Source: a bacterium
GTDB lineage: Bacteria > Eisenbacteria > RBG-16-71-46 > CAIMUX01
Reading direction: 5' to 3'
DNA length: 44,317 nucleotides
Assembly: GCA_030431975.1 (NCBI GenBank)
Contig: JAUIHP010000008.1
Span: forward strand, 1-44,317
In this document: one piece after another, positions 1 through 9,150 of the stretch
Position numbering within the stretch: position 1 is the stretch's first letter
How the letters are laid out: each line of letters opens with the position of its first letter
Translations under genes and position numbers: made by a program
Notes under the pieces: model-generated
What the model saw: the letters and a program-made list of their open reading frames with translations, nothing else
The model's database searches: none
What the model was told of the DNA's origin: nothing

Positions 1-2
1 AG

Positions 3-125
3 CAGACCGCCCTGAGTGCCGCCCGCGCGATCCTGGAGCACGCAACGCGCCTTCGGGAGCTGCTGGAGATCGACGTGCGCCTGGCCGCCCTGGAGAAGGC
101 CCTCGCGACGCAGGAAGAGCAATGA
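3..125 (+). CDS. C-terminal end of an unidentified protein (cut by window edge)
   Basis: An open frame enters from the left edge and runs 40 codons to a TGA at 123-125. The visible residues are Leu/Ala/Glu/Arg-rich and look like an amphipathic helix or coiled coil (for example LRELLEIDVRLAALEKAL). The stop overlaps the ATG of the next small gene in an ATGA arrangement, which supports both frames as real. The family cannot be recognised from this fragment. Confidence 0.55.
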   Translation, partial: QTALSAARAILEHATRLRELLEIDVRLAALEKALATQEEQ

Positions 126-274
126 CGTTGGCCGAGTCCGTGACGAACTGGAGCTTCATTCCGGTGCTGGATGACATGACGCCCGATCAACTGATCTTCG
201 TGGAGCTTGCGTCCATGGGATTCCTGGACAGTGACGCACATTTTGACGCACACACCGGCACGGATGCCGACTGA
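122..274 (+). CDS. Small acidic protein of unknown function, translationally coupled
   Basis: A 50-residue frame starts at ATG 122, whose ATGA overlaps the upstream stop. An AGGAAG ribosome-binding motif lies about 7 nt upstream, inside the end of the preceding gene. The predicted protein is acidic (many Asp, few basic residues) and ends in Asp/His/Thr-rich sequence. No signal peptide or membrane segment is visible. It resembles no family I know. The overlap and spacing argue for translation; the short length keeps confidence moderate. Confidence 0.45.
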   Translation: MTLAESVTNWSFIPVLDDMTPDQLIFVELASMGFLDSDAHFDAHTGTDAD

Positions 275-324
275 GAAGGGGAACTGAGAGAGGAAACGTC
301 AAGGCGAGCAGAGGGTTAGAGATG

Positions 325-398
325 TGCCCCCGACAGGGATCGAACCTGTGGCCTACGGTTTAGGAAACCGTCGCTCTATCCAACTGAGCTACGGGGGC
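325..398 (-). tRNA. tRNA-Arg (anticodon CCT)
   Basis: On the minus strand the sequence folds as a full cloverleaf: 7-bp acceptor stem GCCCCCG/CGGGGGC with discriminator A, D-arm with GTTGGATAGAGC, anticodon loop TTCCTAA on an ACGGT/ACCGT stem, and T-arm with GGTTCGATCCC. Anticodon CCT reads AGG, hence arginine. The three bases after the discriminator read CAT, so the CCA end is not encoded and must be added after transcription. Confidence 0.96.
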
Positions 399-512
399 AA
401 GTCGTTGCTTGGGGGCAGGGTAAGGGTACGAATCATCAGGGCCAACCCTGAAAGCGCTGCCCAGACCAGCACGTTTGCGGTGCCCCCTCGGGGGTTCTCG
501 CATGCCCAAGGT

Positions 513-1487
513 CTAGACACCCCGAAGGAACAGCGCGCTCAGATACACTCCGTAGCCGACGAGGAGCAAGGAACCCTCTACGCGGGAGATCGCGCCGCCG
601 GTTCGAATTGCAGGAACGAGCGCGAGGGTGGCGACCAGCATTACAGGGATGTCGAGAGTCAGAGTCTGATGGCTGATCTCTTGGGGCCGAATCACGGCCG
701 ACGCGCCGAGGATCCCAAACACGTTGAAGATGTTCGAACCGATGATGTTTCCGACAGCGATGTCGGGGTTGCGCCTTGCTCCTGCGACAATGGAGGTCAC
801 GAGTTCCGGCATCGAGGTTCCGGCAGAGACGATCGTCAGCCCGATCAGAAGTTCCGACAGACCGGCCGCGCGTGCCATGGCCAGTGCAGAGCCGACAAAC
901 ACTCGGGAACCGAGGATGAGCAGGGCCAGTCCAGCCACGACAAGGACGACATTGAACCAAGTTTGATCCAGCGCATGCCATTTCGGGGGGGCGACGGTGT
1001 CGATGAGTTCGTCCTTGGCCAGCCGCTCCTCCCGGGCGCTTGCTCGTCGATCAGATCGGTAGGCGAAGACCAGGTAGGCGAAGAGGACTCCCAACAGCAG
1101 CACGCCCGCGGCCCGCGGAAGGGACATCCCGAAGGCCAGACTGAGAAGAGGCGCGACCGACGCGAGGATGGCTACCGCCAAGTCGCGGCGGATTGCGCTC
1201 AGTTGCGCCCGAATCGGGTGAATGATTGCCGTGATCCCCACGATCACGCCGACATTGAAGATGTTCGATCCGACGACGTTTCCGACGCTGACGTCGCTTG
1301 AGCCCTTCAAGGTTGCCGTGATGCTGGCAGCCAGTTCCGGGCTGGAAGTGCCAAAACCAACGATCGTCAGACCGACGAAGAGTGGCGAGATTCCCCCGCG
1401 TAGAGCGAGCAAGGACGCGCCCCGAACGAGGGCCTCAGCCCCAAGAGTCACAACAACAAGGGAGATGACGAGTGTCATCCAGTCCAC
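513..1487 (-). CDS. CaCA-family sodium/calcium exchanger-type antiporter (YrbG-like)
   Basis: This is an inner-membrane cation antiporter of the Ca2+:cation exchanger family, very hydrophobic and with the internal duplication typical of the family. The alpha-1 repeat contains GFGTSSPELAAS and then GNVVGSNIFN. The alpha-2 repeat contains SAGTSMPELVTS and then GNIIGSNIFN. The acidic residue in each GTSxPE motif is the expected ion-binding Glu. About 324 residues is normal length for bacterial members. The frame stays open upstream to 1505, but a perfect AGGAGG lies 6 nt before the GTG at 1487, so that start is preferred; an ATG three codons later is possible. The transported ion (Ca2+ against Na+ or H+) is inferred from family only. 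Confidence 0.92.
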   Translation of the reverse strand: MDWMTLVISLVVVTLGAEALVRGASLLALRGGISPLFVGLTIVGFGTSSPELAASITATLKGSSDVSVGNVVGSNIFNVGVIVGITAIIHPIRAQLSAIRRDLAVAILASVAPLLSLAFGMSLPRAAGVLLLGVLFAYLVFAYRSDRRASAREERLAKDELIDTVAPPKWHALDQTWFNVVLVVAGLALLILGSRVFVGSALAMARAAGLSELLIGLTIVSAGTSMPELVTSIVAGARRNPDIAVGNIIGSNIFNVFGILGASAVIRPQEISHQTLTLDIPVMLVATLALVPAIRTGGAISRVEGSLLLVGYGVYLSALFLRGV

Positions 1488-1493
1488 GCTGAT

Positions 1494-1499
1494 CCTCCT
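1494..1499 (-). promoter_or_regulatory. Shine-Dalgarno AGGAGG deciding the antiporter start
   Basis: AGGAGG on the minus strand sits 6 nt before a GTG at 1485-1487. The furthest upstream start in this frame (GTG at 1503-1505) would place the Shine-Dalgarno sequence inside the coding region, so the shorter protein is more likely. Confidence 0.7.
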
Positions 1500-1567
1500 C
1501 GTCACCGGTTAGCGGTGCGCGGAGAGTTTCTCACAGGATGGGGGAGGGCGCGTTGAGAACTCGAGGC

Positions 1568-3394
1568 TCAGCCGGTGATTCGCCGGGGCCCGGCGCCTCT
1601 TGGCGAGGCGGTGGCCGAGCCGAGCCAACGGCTCAATTGGGCGTGAAGGGCCTTACGTTGAATCGGCTTCGAGAGATAGTCGTCCATTCCGGCCTGGAGA
1701 CAAAGGTCGCGGTATCCGGTGATGGCATGCGCCGTGAGTGCGATCACGGGTAGGCGTCCGAATCCATGTTCCCTCTCCCACTGACGGTGGCGTCGCGTCG
1801 CTTCGAAGCCGTCGAGAACCGGCATCTGTACGTCCATCAGGCAGAGGTCCACCCGGTCGCTGGATAGAATCGCCAGTGCTTCTTCGCCGTTGCAGGCCGT
1901 CACGACCTCCAGCCCCAGGCGTTCCAAGAGAGCCGTTGCGACCCGCAGGTTGACGGTGTTGTCCTCCACGAGGAGGACGCGCCCCTCCAGGGGTTCGGGA
2001 ACGGCGGCCGTCGATGTCTTACCTTCGGGGTTCTTCTGATCGAGCGAACTGGCGGGGAGCACGGTCAACGGAAGGCTAAGGCGGAAGCAGGACCCGTTGG
2101 AGTCACTGCGAAGTACCGACAGGTCTCCGTCCTGCAGGCGGGCCAGTTGGCGGGAGATGACGAGTCCGAGCCCGGTTCCCTGGACTCTCCGCGTCGTGGA
2201 ACTGTCCACCTGCTCAAACGGTTCGAAGATCCGCGTCCAGTCCTCCGCGGGAATTCCCGGGCCGGAATCCTCGATATCGACCTTCAGGTCGAAACGTCCG
2301 TTGGATTTGTCCACGTTTCCTCCGACGACGCAGCGGACCTCGCCGGTCTCCGTGAACTTGATGGCGTTTCCGACAACGTTCCAGAGGATCTGCTTCAGAC
2401 GCGCCGGGTCCGTCTGAACCGCTTTGGGAAGGTCCGTCTCGCACTGAAGGTCCAGACGGAGACTCTTGTCCGCAGCCGGTCGGCCCAGGACACGGACGAT
2501 CTCCCCGAACAAATTGTCCAAATCCACCGGCTCGGGTTTGATGTCGAGCTTCTTCGCGTCCAACTTTGACAGGTCGAGAATGTCGTTGATGACTCGAAGC
2601 AACGTGCGCGCCGAGCTGCGAGCATCGTTGAGCCGGTTTCGTTGCTCTGGGTCGAGTGGGGTGTCGAGAACGAGTTCGGTCATGCCGATGACGCCGTTCA
2701 TCGGGGTCCGGATTTCGTGGCTCATGTTGGCCAGGAACTCACTCTTGGCGCGGTTGGCTGCCTCCAACTGCGCCTGAGTCGCTTCCAGGTTGGCCGCGTG
2801 TTCGCGCAGCAGTTTTTCCCGCTCCCAGTTGCGCCAGAACTGCGCGCTGAGCAGGTTTCCCATCGTGAACTCGAAGATGAGCAGGATGACGTGCATGACG
2901 GCGAGCCCGATCGTGTCCCGACCGAGTGCGACCAGGTAGCAGGCAAAGACCGGAAACAATGCCAGCCCCATGAACCAGCGCTGTCGTGTCCGTTGCGGAG
3001 CGATGGATGCGGAGGCTGCCGTGCAGATGCCCATGATTGCGAGTGCCGCCATCAGGTACTCCGGGCTCAACCCATAGCGAGTGAAAACGTAGGCCGACAA
3101 ACCACCCCAGGCCGCCGCCGAGACCAGCGAATTCCAACCGATGTGGCGGTCGGCCACTTCCGGACTCGCAGCTCCGCTTCGGAACCTTCGCATGTAAACG
3201 ATCCGATGGACCGCCAAGACGAGAAACAGGGCCAGGTATGAACCTGTCAGTGCAGGCAATTCGTCGGCCAGGCGGGTGGTGAAAGCCAGGGCCAGCATGA
3301 CCGGCAGGTGCACGACGACTCCGCCCCCAGCGCGTAAGACGCTCTGGGTGGCTGCATAGACGGACTTGGATTCGTCGAAGTCGGTGCCGGGCAT
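1568..3394 (-). CDS. Hybrid sensor histidine kinase with C-terminal receiver domain
   Basis: A 608-residue membrane sensor kinase. Residues 1-185 hold several hydrophobic segments without a recognisable periplasmic sensor domain, so it may sense within the membrane. A short coiled coil (about 190-215) leads into HisKA with phospho-acceptor His226 in [11 protein letters not shown]. The HATPase domain has an N-box around N343, a G1 box DSGPG at 376-380 and a G2 box GTGLGL near 407-412. The receiver (about 472-592) has E477/D478, phospho-acceptor Asp521 in [11 protein letters not shown] and Lys576 in LSKP. No output domain follows, so phosphate probably passes to a separate Hpt protein or regulator, none of which is visible nearby. 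GGGAG at 3405-3409 (minus strand) precedes the ATG. The 255-bp divergent gap to the next gene must hold its promoter. Confidence 0.95.
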   Translation of the reverse strand: MPGTDFDESKSVYAATQSVLRAGGGVVVHLPVMLALAFTTRLADELPALTGSYLALFLVLAVHRIVYMRRFRSGAASPEVADRHIGWNSLVSAAAWGGLSAYVFTRYGLSPEYLMAALAIMGICTAASASIAPQRTRQRWFMGLALFPVFACYLVALGRDTIGLAVMHVILLIFEFTMGNLLSAQFWRNWEREKLLREHAANLEATQAQLEAANRAKSEFLANMSHEIRTPMNGVIGMTELVLDTPLDPEQRNRLNDARSSARTLLRVINDILDLSKLDAKKLDIKPEPVDLDNLFGEIVRVLGRPAADKSLRLDLQCETDLPKAVQTDPARLKQILWNVVGNAIKFTETGEVRCVVGGNVDKSNGRFDLKVDIEDSGPGIPAEDWTRIFEPFEQVDSSTTRRVQGTGLGLVISRQLARLQDGDLSVLRSDSNGSCFRLSLPLTVLPASSLDQKNPEGKTSTAAVPEPLEGRVLLVEDNTVNLRVATALLERLGLEVVTACNGEEALAILSSDRVDLCLMDVQMPVLDGFEATRRHRQWEREHGFGRLPVIALTAHAITGYRDLCLQAGMDDYLSKPIQRKALHAQLSRWLGSATASPRGAGPRRITG

Positions 3395-3649
3395 GGCGGC
3401 GCGTCTCCCGGTTCACTGTGAAAGGGCCCATGTCGGTTATCGGCCCCGGCGACGCAAGTTCTTAGGGTTTGCCGCCACGGCCCGCCACCGCCCGGCCCGA
3501 AGTTTTTTGGCGCATCCGTCCAGTCCCTGCGCATACGGGTTCGAACTCGCTGAGCCGATTTCGGACGTTTTGGGCGAGCGATGGCCCGAACCGAAGGCGG
3601 TTTCAGCCAACAATCAATGTCGAGTCGAGGTCAACGAAAGGACGACAGG

Positions 3650-5146
3650 ATGAAGTTCAAGTGGACGAGCGGGGTGAGATTAGGTGTTTTGGCCGTGGCC
3701 TTCTGCCTGGTCATGGCCGGCGGAGTTCGGGCCAACCTGGTTCCCAGTGGGGGGGAAACCCTTCTGAACATCACGACGGTGAGTGATCAGATCGATCCGG
3801 TGTTCGCCGTGTCCGGAAACGGGCTGTATAAGGCAGCAGCCTGGATGAGTTTGGACCAGGATGGGGATGCCTACGGCGTTTTTGCCCAGTTTGGAGGAGT
3901 CGCAACCGAAGTTCAGGTCAACCAGACGAGCGTCGGATCCCAGTCGCTGCCGGACGTTTCCATCGGAGCGAACGGCCGCACCGTACTCGTCTGGACGGGC
4001 GAAGATCCGGTCGAGACTTCCATCTTCGCCCGTGTCTTCGACGCGGCGGGATCGCCCCTCACTCCGGAATTCCGGGTCGAAGCACTGGCTGGATACCATC
4101 AGGCTCCGAAGGTGGATCACTTTCCGAACGGGAACTTTGCCGTTGTCTGGCAATCCTCCGGTCAAACCTACCTGAGGATGTTCGATGCGGCCGGCAGTCC
4201 CATCTCTTCCATCCAGCTTCCTTCCGTACTGCCCAATCAATCGGGTGTCGACGTGTCCGTGGGAGCCAATACTTTCGGAGTGATCACCTGGCGGGTCAAC
4301 CTGTCGAACGAGGGTGTCTACTACCGGACCTTTGCCTCGACCGGGAACTGGATCTCAGGCGTGACGAAGGCCAGTCAGTCGAGCGGGGACTTCTTCTACG
4401 GCACGGCGGCTTCCAGTGCCAACGGGTCGGCTTTCGTGTCCTGGATTCTTTGGAATACCGATGGCAGTCAGTCCATCCTCACGCGGGAGTTTGATTCCCT
4501 GGGAAACCCACTGACGCAGGAAAGGAAGGTTCATGATGTCGAGGTTCCGTTCCTTTCGGGGCTCGATATGTCGCACGACAACTCCGGACGGGGTGTGCTC
4601 GTCTGGGATGAAACGCCGGGAGGCTTGGACGGGGAGATCTATGGTCTGTGTTTGAATCGATCGGAACCGGTCGGCGATCCGGTCCAGGTCAATACGACGA
4701 TGACCCATCGCCAAAGAAACCCGAGCGTCGCTCTGAACGAGCTGGGTGGGATTGCGGTGGCCTGGTACACCGAGGATGGAACCAACGGTGACTGTCACCT
4801 TCAGGACTTCGAGTTCGGAGCGACGACTTCGACCGGCCAGCCGGAAGTTTCGGCGCTGACGACGTTGCGGGTCTCGGCCGTTCCGAATGTGTTCTCCGAA
4901 GGCACCGAACTGAGACTCGATTTGCCGAACCCGTCTTCGGTGGAAGCCCAGGTTTTCGATTCTTCGGGTCGTCGCGTTCGGTCCCTGCTCCGGTCTACGG
5001 CGCCGGCGGGGCGACTCGTTCACGAGTGGGACGGACGGGATGATCTCGGTCGAGCTGTGTCCGCGGGAGCGTACTGGGTTCGTTTCCTTACGTCATCCGA
5101 GAGCCGTGCGCAGATCGGCACCGTGCGTGTGGTCCGAGTTCGGTAG
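3650..5146 (+). CDS. Secreted repeat protein with FlgD-like C-terminal domain
   Basis: About 498 residues. The ATG at 3650 follows AAAGGA and begins a clear signal peptide (MKFKWTSGVRLGVLAVAFCL then an Ala-rich cleavage region GGVRA). An in-frame ATG at 3581 would bury this signal and is rejected. The body has repeating strands with Trp/Phe at regular spacing (WMSLDQDGDAYGVFAQ, VWTGEDPVETSIFARVFD, VWQSSGQTYLRMFD), typical of extracellular beta-propeller-like repeats. The last ~95 residues match the FlgD Ig-like fold used as a C-terminal tail in FCB-group exported proteins (VFDSSGRRVRSL, HEWDGRDDLGR, GAYWVRF). It is probably cell-surface or secreted; ligand unknown. Three other proteins in this window carry the same tail. 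Confidence 0.85.
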   Translation: MKFKWTSGVRLGVLAVAFCLVMAGGVRANLVPSGGETLLNITTVSDQIDPVFAVSGNGLYKAAAWMSLDQDGDAYGVFAQFGGVATEVQVNQTSVGSQSLPDVSIGANGRTVLVWTGEDPVETSIFARVFDAAGSPLTPEFRVEALAGYHQAPKVDHFPNGNFAVVWQSSGQTYLRMFDAAGSPISSIQLPSVLPNQSGVDVSVGANTFGVITWRVNLSNEGVYYRTFASTGNWISGVTKASQSSGDFFYGTAASSANGSAFVSWILWNTDGSQSILTREFDSLGNPLTQERKVHDVEVPFLSGLDMSHDNSGRGVLVWDETPGGLDGEIYGLCLNRSEPVGDPVQVNTTMTHRQRNPSVALNELGGIAVAWYTEDGTNGDCHLQDFEFGATTSTGQPEVSALTTLRVSAVPNVFSEGTELRLDLPNPSSVEAQVFDSSGRRVRSLLRSTAPAGRLVHEWDGRDDLGRAVSAGAYWVRFLTSSESRAQIGTVRVVRVR

Positions 5147-5156
5147 GCAGAACCAC

Positions 5157-5241
5157 GGTTAGGCAAGTTCCAGGCTAGGCTAACTTGAGGCAAGGCGAAC
5201 TCGAGTTTAGGCGAACTCGAGGTTAGGCAGGACCGAGGTTA
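5157..5241. repeat. Degenerate 16-bp tandem repeat between convergent genes
   Basis: Five 16-bp units stand head to tail from 5157 to 5236, with consensus close to GGTTAGGCGAACTCGA. Their starts are 5157, 5173, 5189, 5205 and 5221, and a partial sixth begins at 5237. A 15-bp variant (GGTAGGCAGAACCAC, one base short) immediately precedes them and contains the TAG stop of the upstream gene. The sixth copy contains the TAA stop of the convergent kinase gene on the other strand. The array thus fills the whole 3'-to-3' gap. No T-rich terminator is present. Confidence 0.85.
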
Positions 5242-8200
5242 GAGCGACGTCCGCCTCCGCTGCCGGTCCGCGTACTCGGTGGACGAACTCAGCTGCGCGG
5301 CCTCGCCGAGGGCCCAGTCGAAGCCGAAGATGGCCACATCCCGGCGAAGAATCTCGGCCCGGGAGTTCCGAAGGAGTTCCCGGGCTCTACCCATTTGTCC
5401 GGACATCTGCGCTTCGAGTGCACGCAGGAGTTCGATACGGGATTCGTAATGGCGCCGCGCCGCAGGCGGAACGTGGCGGCCGGCCTGATCCAAGTCGGCG
5501 AGGGCTTCACTTCGTCGTTTCGACCGCAGGTTTGCCACTGCAGAAAGCATTTCGATTTCGCAGAGTAGAAAGTCCGGAACGTGGTAGAGAGAGTCGGCGT
5601 GGCTGCGAAGACGTTCGACCTCCCGCCTTGCCAGCGGCCCTTCTTCCATCCGCCCTCCTTCCGCCGATGCAGCAGGCGGTTCACTCGCGAAGCCGGTATC
5701 CAACAAGCAGGCGACGAGTCGCGTTTCGATCTCGAGTCGTCGATGTCCCCGGATGGCGTCGGTGGCCAGCGCCGTCCGGTAGTGCTCCCGGGCGGCTGCG
5801 AAATCACCCTCCAAGTGTGCGGCCATTCCGAGAAACGCTCGCGGAAACCGCGAAGCCTCGGGTTGATCGACGAAAACGGCCAGGGCTTTCTCGGCCAGAG
5901 ATCTCGCGTTGGCCGCATCTCCCGTCAAACTGGCAGCGAGGGACTCTCTCATCCAGACCCGTGCCCGGGGAGGAAGGGGTGAGCCGATGCGCTCACGGAT
6001 GGCGTCCGCAGACTGAAGGACCTGCCGAGCCCGCGCGTTTTCGGCCGAGGCCAGATGAATGTCGGCCACAATGGTCAGGACGACGGCCGTGACGTGGTGG
6101 TCTTCGAGCCCGGCCTCCCGCCGTAGGCGAAGACAGTCCTCGGCGTCTTTGAGAGCCTGCTCGTACTGGCCCAGCCCGTAGAGAATGAACGCGGAGTTGG
6201 CCAGCCGAAAGGAGAGAAAGGTGCCGTCCCCGTCCAGATCACGCGCAACCTGAACCGACGCCGCCATGAGCGACTCTGCCGCGGCTTGCTCCTGCATGCG
6301 GTAACGCTCCCGAGCGAGGTTCTCCAGGATGACCGCGGTTCGGGAGTGAGTTTCGCCGAAGTGCTCGAGCTGTGTTTCCAGAACCCGTGTCATCGTTTCG
6401 ACGGCAAGTTCGTGCTTTCCCATCTCGCTTTGGAGAAACCCCAAATTGTGTTCGTCATGAACGACGATGGACACGTGATTCTGTCCCAACAGCCGCCTCT
6501 TGATTTCGATGGAACGCATGACGAGTTCGAGGGCTTCTTCGAGACGCCCCTGCTTTTGACGAATGAAAGCCAGATCAGACAGGGCCCGCACGTGCCGAAG
6601 ATCCTCGAGCGTGCCGGTCCTTTCGAAGATGTCGATGGCCCGGCGAATGTGCGACTCGGCTTCGTCCAGCTCTCCGCGTTTGGTCAGGGCCTCCCCGAGC
6701 AGGCGCTCGCCTCGTCCAACGACCTTGTGGTTCACCCCGAAGTTGTCGCGGCGAATGGCCAGGCTGGCCCGCGCCAGGCTGTCCGCAGTCAGAATCTTTT
6801 CCATGGAAAGGAGGGCGGAAGCCAGGCGCGCGATTCCCTCGGCCGATTCGGGCGACCGGGCTCCGAAGTGTCTTTCTGCCTGCTCGCCGGCCTGCTCGTA
6901 GTGGTGGACGGCCTCGTCCCAGTCTGAGAGGCCGAGATGGAAGTCGCCCAGCGTCCAGTGGAGCCGCATGTTGAGTTCGGGATCCGTCAGTTCTCCGGCC
7001 GGAAGGGAGGATGCGGCGAGGTCAATAGCATCGCGAACGGACAGATCGGGATCTCCCGTTTCCGGATCGGCTGCGGACAAAGTCTGCAGAAGAAAGTCCT
7101 GCGCCTGTTCGGCCCGCTGCAGCGCGCGTTCGGCCCGCAGTGTTTCCTGTCGTTGAAGCCGCAGCATGTGGGTCACCGTGACTCCAAAGGCTACCGCGAC
7201 CACGGCCGCGACCGCGATCCCCGCGGCAGCCAGCGGGTTTCGGGCGGTCCAGCGTCGGGCCGTGTATCGGTAACTTGCAGGCCGTGCGCGGATCGGCTCC
7301 ATGCGAAGCCAACGATCGAGATCTTCTGCCAATGCGTTCGGCGTTGGATAACGATCTTCAGGAGAGCGAGCCATCGACTTCTGCACGATGAGAAAGAGAT
7401 CGTGTTCGCCGTCGATGGCGGCGTTTCCGGGAATGCGGTTCGGGTGGACAACCGGGGCGCGCAGAGCCTTCCACTTCTCCTGAATGGACGCGTCCGGAGA
7501 GAAGAGAGGATGACGTCCGGTCAGGATCTCGAAGAGCGTGACCCCGAGTTGAAAGACGTCGCTTCGACCGTCGGCCTCGGTAGACCGCCCGTCCGCTTGT
7601 TCCGGGCTCATATACTCGAGCGTTCCGAGAAGTTGCCCTGCTCGCGTCACCGGCGGTGGTGTCGACCGCGAGGGGGAGAGATGGGTTGGAAGCTCGGCTC
7701 CGACCCGGCCCGCTTTCGCACCGTCTGTCGACGCTTCCAGCTTCGCGATTCCAAAGTCGATGACCTTGGGTGCGGGCTGACCATCCAACTCCTCGACGAG
7801 AATGTTGGACGGTTTGATGTCCCGGTGGATCACACCTTTGTGGTGGGCATGTTGCACGGCCCGACAGACGTCCAGAAAAAGCTGAACCCGTTTCTGCAAC
7901 CCAAGCTGTCGATCTTCGCAGAACTCGGTGATCGGCGTTCCGCGAACGAGATCCATGACGAGGTACGGTCGACCGGCCTCGTCTTCGCCCGCGTCGAGAA
8001 TACGAGCGATGTTGGGATGCTCCATCAAGGCCAGATTCTGACGCTCATGCTCGAACCGGGCGTGAAACGCCGGAGAGAAGGTGTCTCCCCGAAGAAGCTT
8101 CAGGGCGACCTCACGATCGACGGGCTCGGTCTGACGCGCACGAAAGACCTGACCCATTCCGCCCGCGCCGAGACGACCCAGAATGTCGTAACGGCCGATT

Positions 8201-8466
8201 CGCAGCGGGTCGGAACCGGAAGTTGTCGAGTCCGAACCCGAATCCACGTTCGGAACTGTGGCGGTCCGTGACATCCACCGGGAAGCGGCTGTGGCATCCA
8301 AAACATCCGGAGTCTCGCCACTGCCTTCGAGGAGCGCTCGAACTTCCGTGACCAGATCTCCGTCATCCTGCGCCAATCGGCTCAGGTACGCTTCACGCTC
8401 TGCCTCATCCATTTCCATTGCCTGGACGAGGACGTCTTTGATCCGTGCGAAGCGCGAAGGGTCCAC
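5239..8466 (-). CDS. Membrane Ser/Thr protein kinase with C-terminal TPR-like repeats
   Basis: A 1,075-residue PknB-like kinase. The catalytic domain spans about 93-390: glycine loop GRLGAGGMGQVF at 97-108, Lys123 in VALKLL, catalytic loop HRDIKPSN with Asp216, DFG at 237-239 and EYMSPEQADG near 284-293. One membrane segment follows (411-435). The remaining ~640 residues are helical TPR-type repeats, including a run resembling TPR_10/12 units. The start is GTG 8466, directly abutting the TGA of the sigma-factor gene, with GGAG about 8 nt upstream, so the two genes are translationally linked. Sigma factor/kinase pairs of this type are common in Planctomycetes- and FCB-like genomes; I infer that the kinase regulates or is controlled with that sigma factor. 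Confidence 0.95.
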   Translation of the reverse strand: MDPSRFARIKDVLVQAMEMDEAEREAYLSRLAQDDGDLVTEVRALLEGSGETPDVLDATAASRWMSRTATVPNVDSGSDSTTSGSDPLRIGRYDILGRLGAGGMGQVFRARQTEPVDREVALKLLRGDTFSPAFHARFEHERQNLALMEHPNIARILDAGEDEAGRPYLVMDLVRGTPITEFCEDRQLGLQKRVQLFLDVCRAVQHAHHKGVIHRDIKPSNILVEELDGQPAPKVIDFGIAKLEASTDGAKAGRVGAELPTHLSPSRSTPPPVTRAGQLLGTLEYMSPEQADGRSTEADGRSDVFQLGVTLFEILTGRHPLFSPDASIQEKWKALRAPVVHPNRIPGNAAIDGEHDLFLIVQKSMARSPEDRYPTPNALAEDLDRWLRMEPIRARPASYRYTARRWTARNPLAAAGIAVAAVVAVAFGVTVTHMLRLQRQETLRAERALQRAEQAQDFLLQTLSAADPETGDPDLSVRDAIDLAASSLPAGELTDPELNMRLHWTLGDFHLGLSDWDEAVHHYEQAGEQAERHFGARSPESAEGIARLASALLSMEKILTADSLARASLAIRRDNFGVNHKVVGRGERLLGEALTKRGELDEAESHIRRAIDIFERTGTLEDLRHVRALSDLAFIRQKQGRLEEALELVMRSIEIKRRLLGQNHVSIVVHDEHNLGFLQSEMGKHELAVETMTRVLETQLEHFGETHSRTAVILENLARERYRMQEQAAAESLMAASVQVARDLDGDGTFLSFRLANSAFILYGLGQYEQALKDAEDCLRLRREAGLEDHHVTAVVLTIVADIHLASAENARARQVLQSADAIRERIGSPLPPRARVWMRESLAASLTGDAANARSLAEKALAVFVDQPEASRFPRAFLGMAAHLEGDFAAAREHYRTALATDAIRGHRRLEIETRLVACLLDTGFASEPPAASAEGGRMEEGPLARREVERLRSHADSLYHVPDFLLCEIEMLSAVANLRSKRRSEALADLDQAGRHVPPAARRHYESRIELLRALEAQMSGQMGRARELLRNSRAEILRRDVAIFGFDWALGEAAQLSSSTEYADRQRRRTSL

Positions 8467-9054
8467 TCAGGTCTCCTGCCCCAGTTCCCGGACGAACCAC
8501 ATCTTCGCCACGTTCCAGTCGCGGTCGACAGTTCGTCTGGAGACTCCGAGTACTTCAGTGATCTCCTCGATGCTCAAACCACCGAAGACACGCAGTTCCA
8601 CGACTCTTGCCATCCGCTCGTCGAGGGTCGTGAGCTTGGTCAGGATCTCGTCCAGTCGAAGAATCTCGACTTCCGGAGCGGACCCGGGGAAAAGTGCCTC
8701 GTCGAACGTGACCTGTCCTCCCGCGGCGTTCCGCTTTTGTGCGGATCGCTTGCGCGCGTGGTCGATTAGGACCTGTCGCATGGCGCGTGCGGCGACTCCA
8801 AAGAAGTGGGCGCGGCCCGTCCAGCCCCGAGGCGTTTCGCCGGTCACGAGTTTGAAGTAGGCCTCGTGAACCAGGGCGGTGGGTTGAAGGGTGTGCCCAG
8901 CCCTCTCGGTCCTCATGAGCCGTTCCGCAATCTCACGCAGTTCACTGTAGACGACGGGGTAGAGACGTTCCTGTGCAGCTTCGGCATTCTCCGTTCCGAG
9001 CTCACCGAGGATGCGGGTCAAGGACTCCCGATTGGAATTCGAATCGTCCAACAC
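8467..9054 (-). CDS. ECF sigma factor, TIGR02999 (ECF-like, HYP) type
   Basis: A sigma-70 family extracytoplasmic-function factor of about 195 residues. Region 2 is visible as LYPVVYSELREIAERLMR, then HTLQPTALVHEAYFKLV and RAHFFGVAARAMRQVLIDHA, which are hallmarks of the TIGR02999 group. Region 4 is ELRVFGGLSIEEITEVLGVS with the recognition helix RRTVDRDWNVAKMWF. The frame is open to TTG 9084, but an AGGAG motif lies downstream of it, so translation more likely begins at GTG 9054 or the adjacent TTG 9051. It directly precedes the Ser/Thr kinase gene with no spacer. Target promoters are unknown. Confidence 0.93.
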   Translation of the reverse strand: MLDDSNSNRESLTRILGELGTENAEAAQERLYPVVYSELREIAERLMRTERAGHTLQPTALVHEAYFKLVTGETPRGWTGRAHFFGVAARAMRQVLIDHARKRSAQKRNAAGGQVTFDEALFPGSAPEVEILRLDEILTKLTTLDERMARVVELRVFGGLSIEEITEVLGVSRRTVDRDWNVAKMWFVRELGQET

Positions 9055-9150
9055 CTCTCTCCTGTCGTTCCCCAACGACCTCAACTCGACAGAGCCCGTG
9101 GCCGGGCTCAGTGCTCACGCCACACTCGATGAATCAGACGCCCCGGCCAT

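Noticed and set aside
324-1301. Open frame opposite the antiporter and running through the tRNA
   Set aside because: It reads through tRNA-Arg and its translation is a charged, structureless shadow of the antiporter gene.
6937-8271. Long open frame antisense to the Ser/Thr kinase gene
   Set aside because: The opposite strand encodes an intact kinase domain; the antisense translation is low in hydrophobic structure and has no domain. It is a by-product of high GC codon use. The same applies to antisense frames at 11660-12817, 14338-15678 and 36069-37475.
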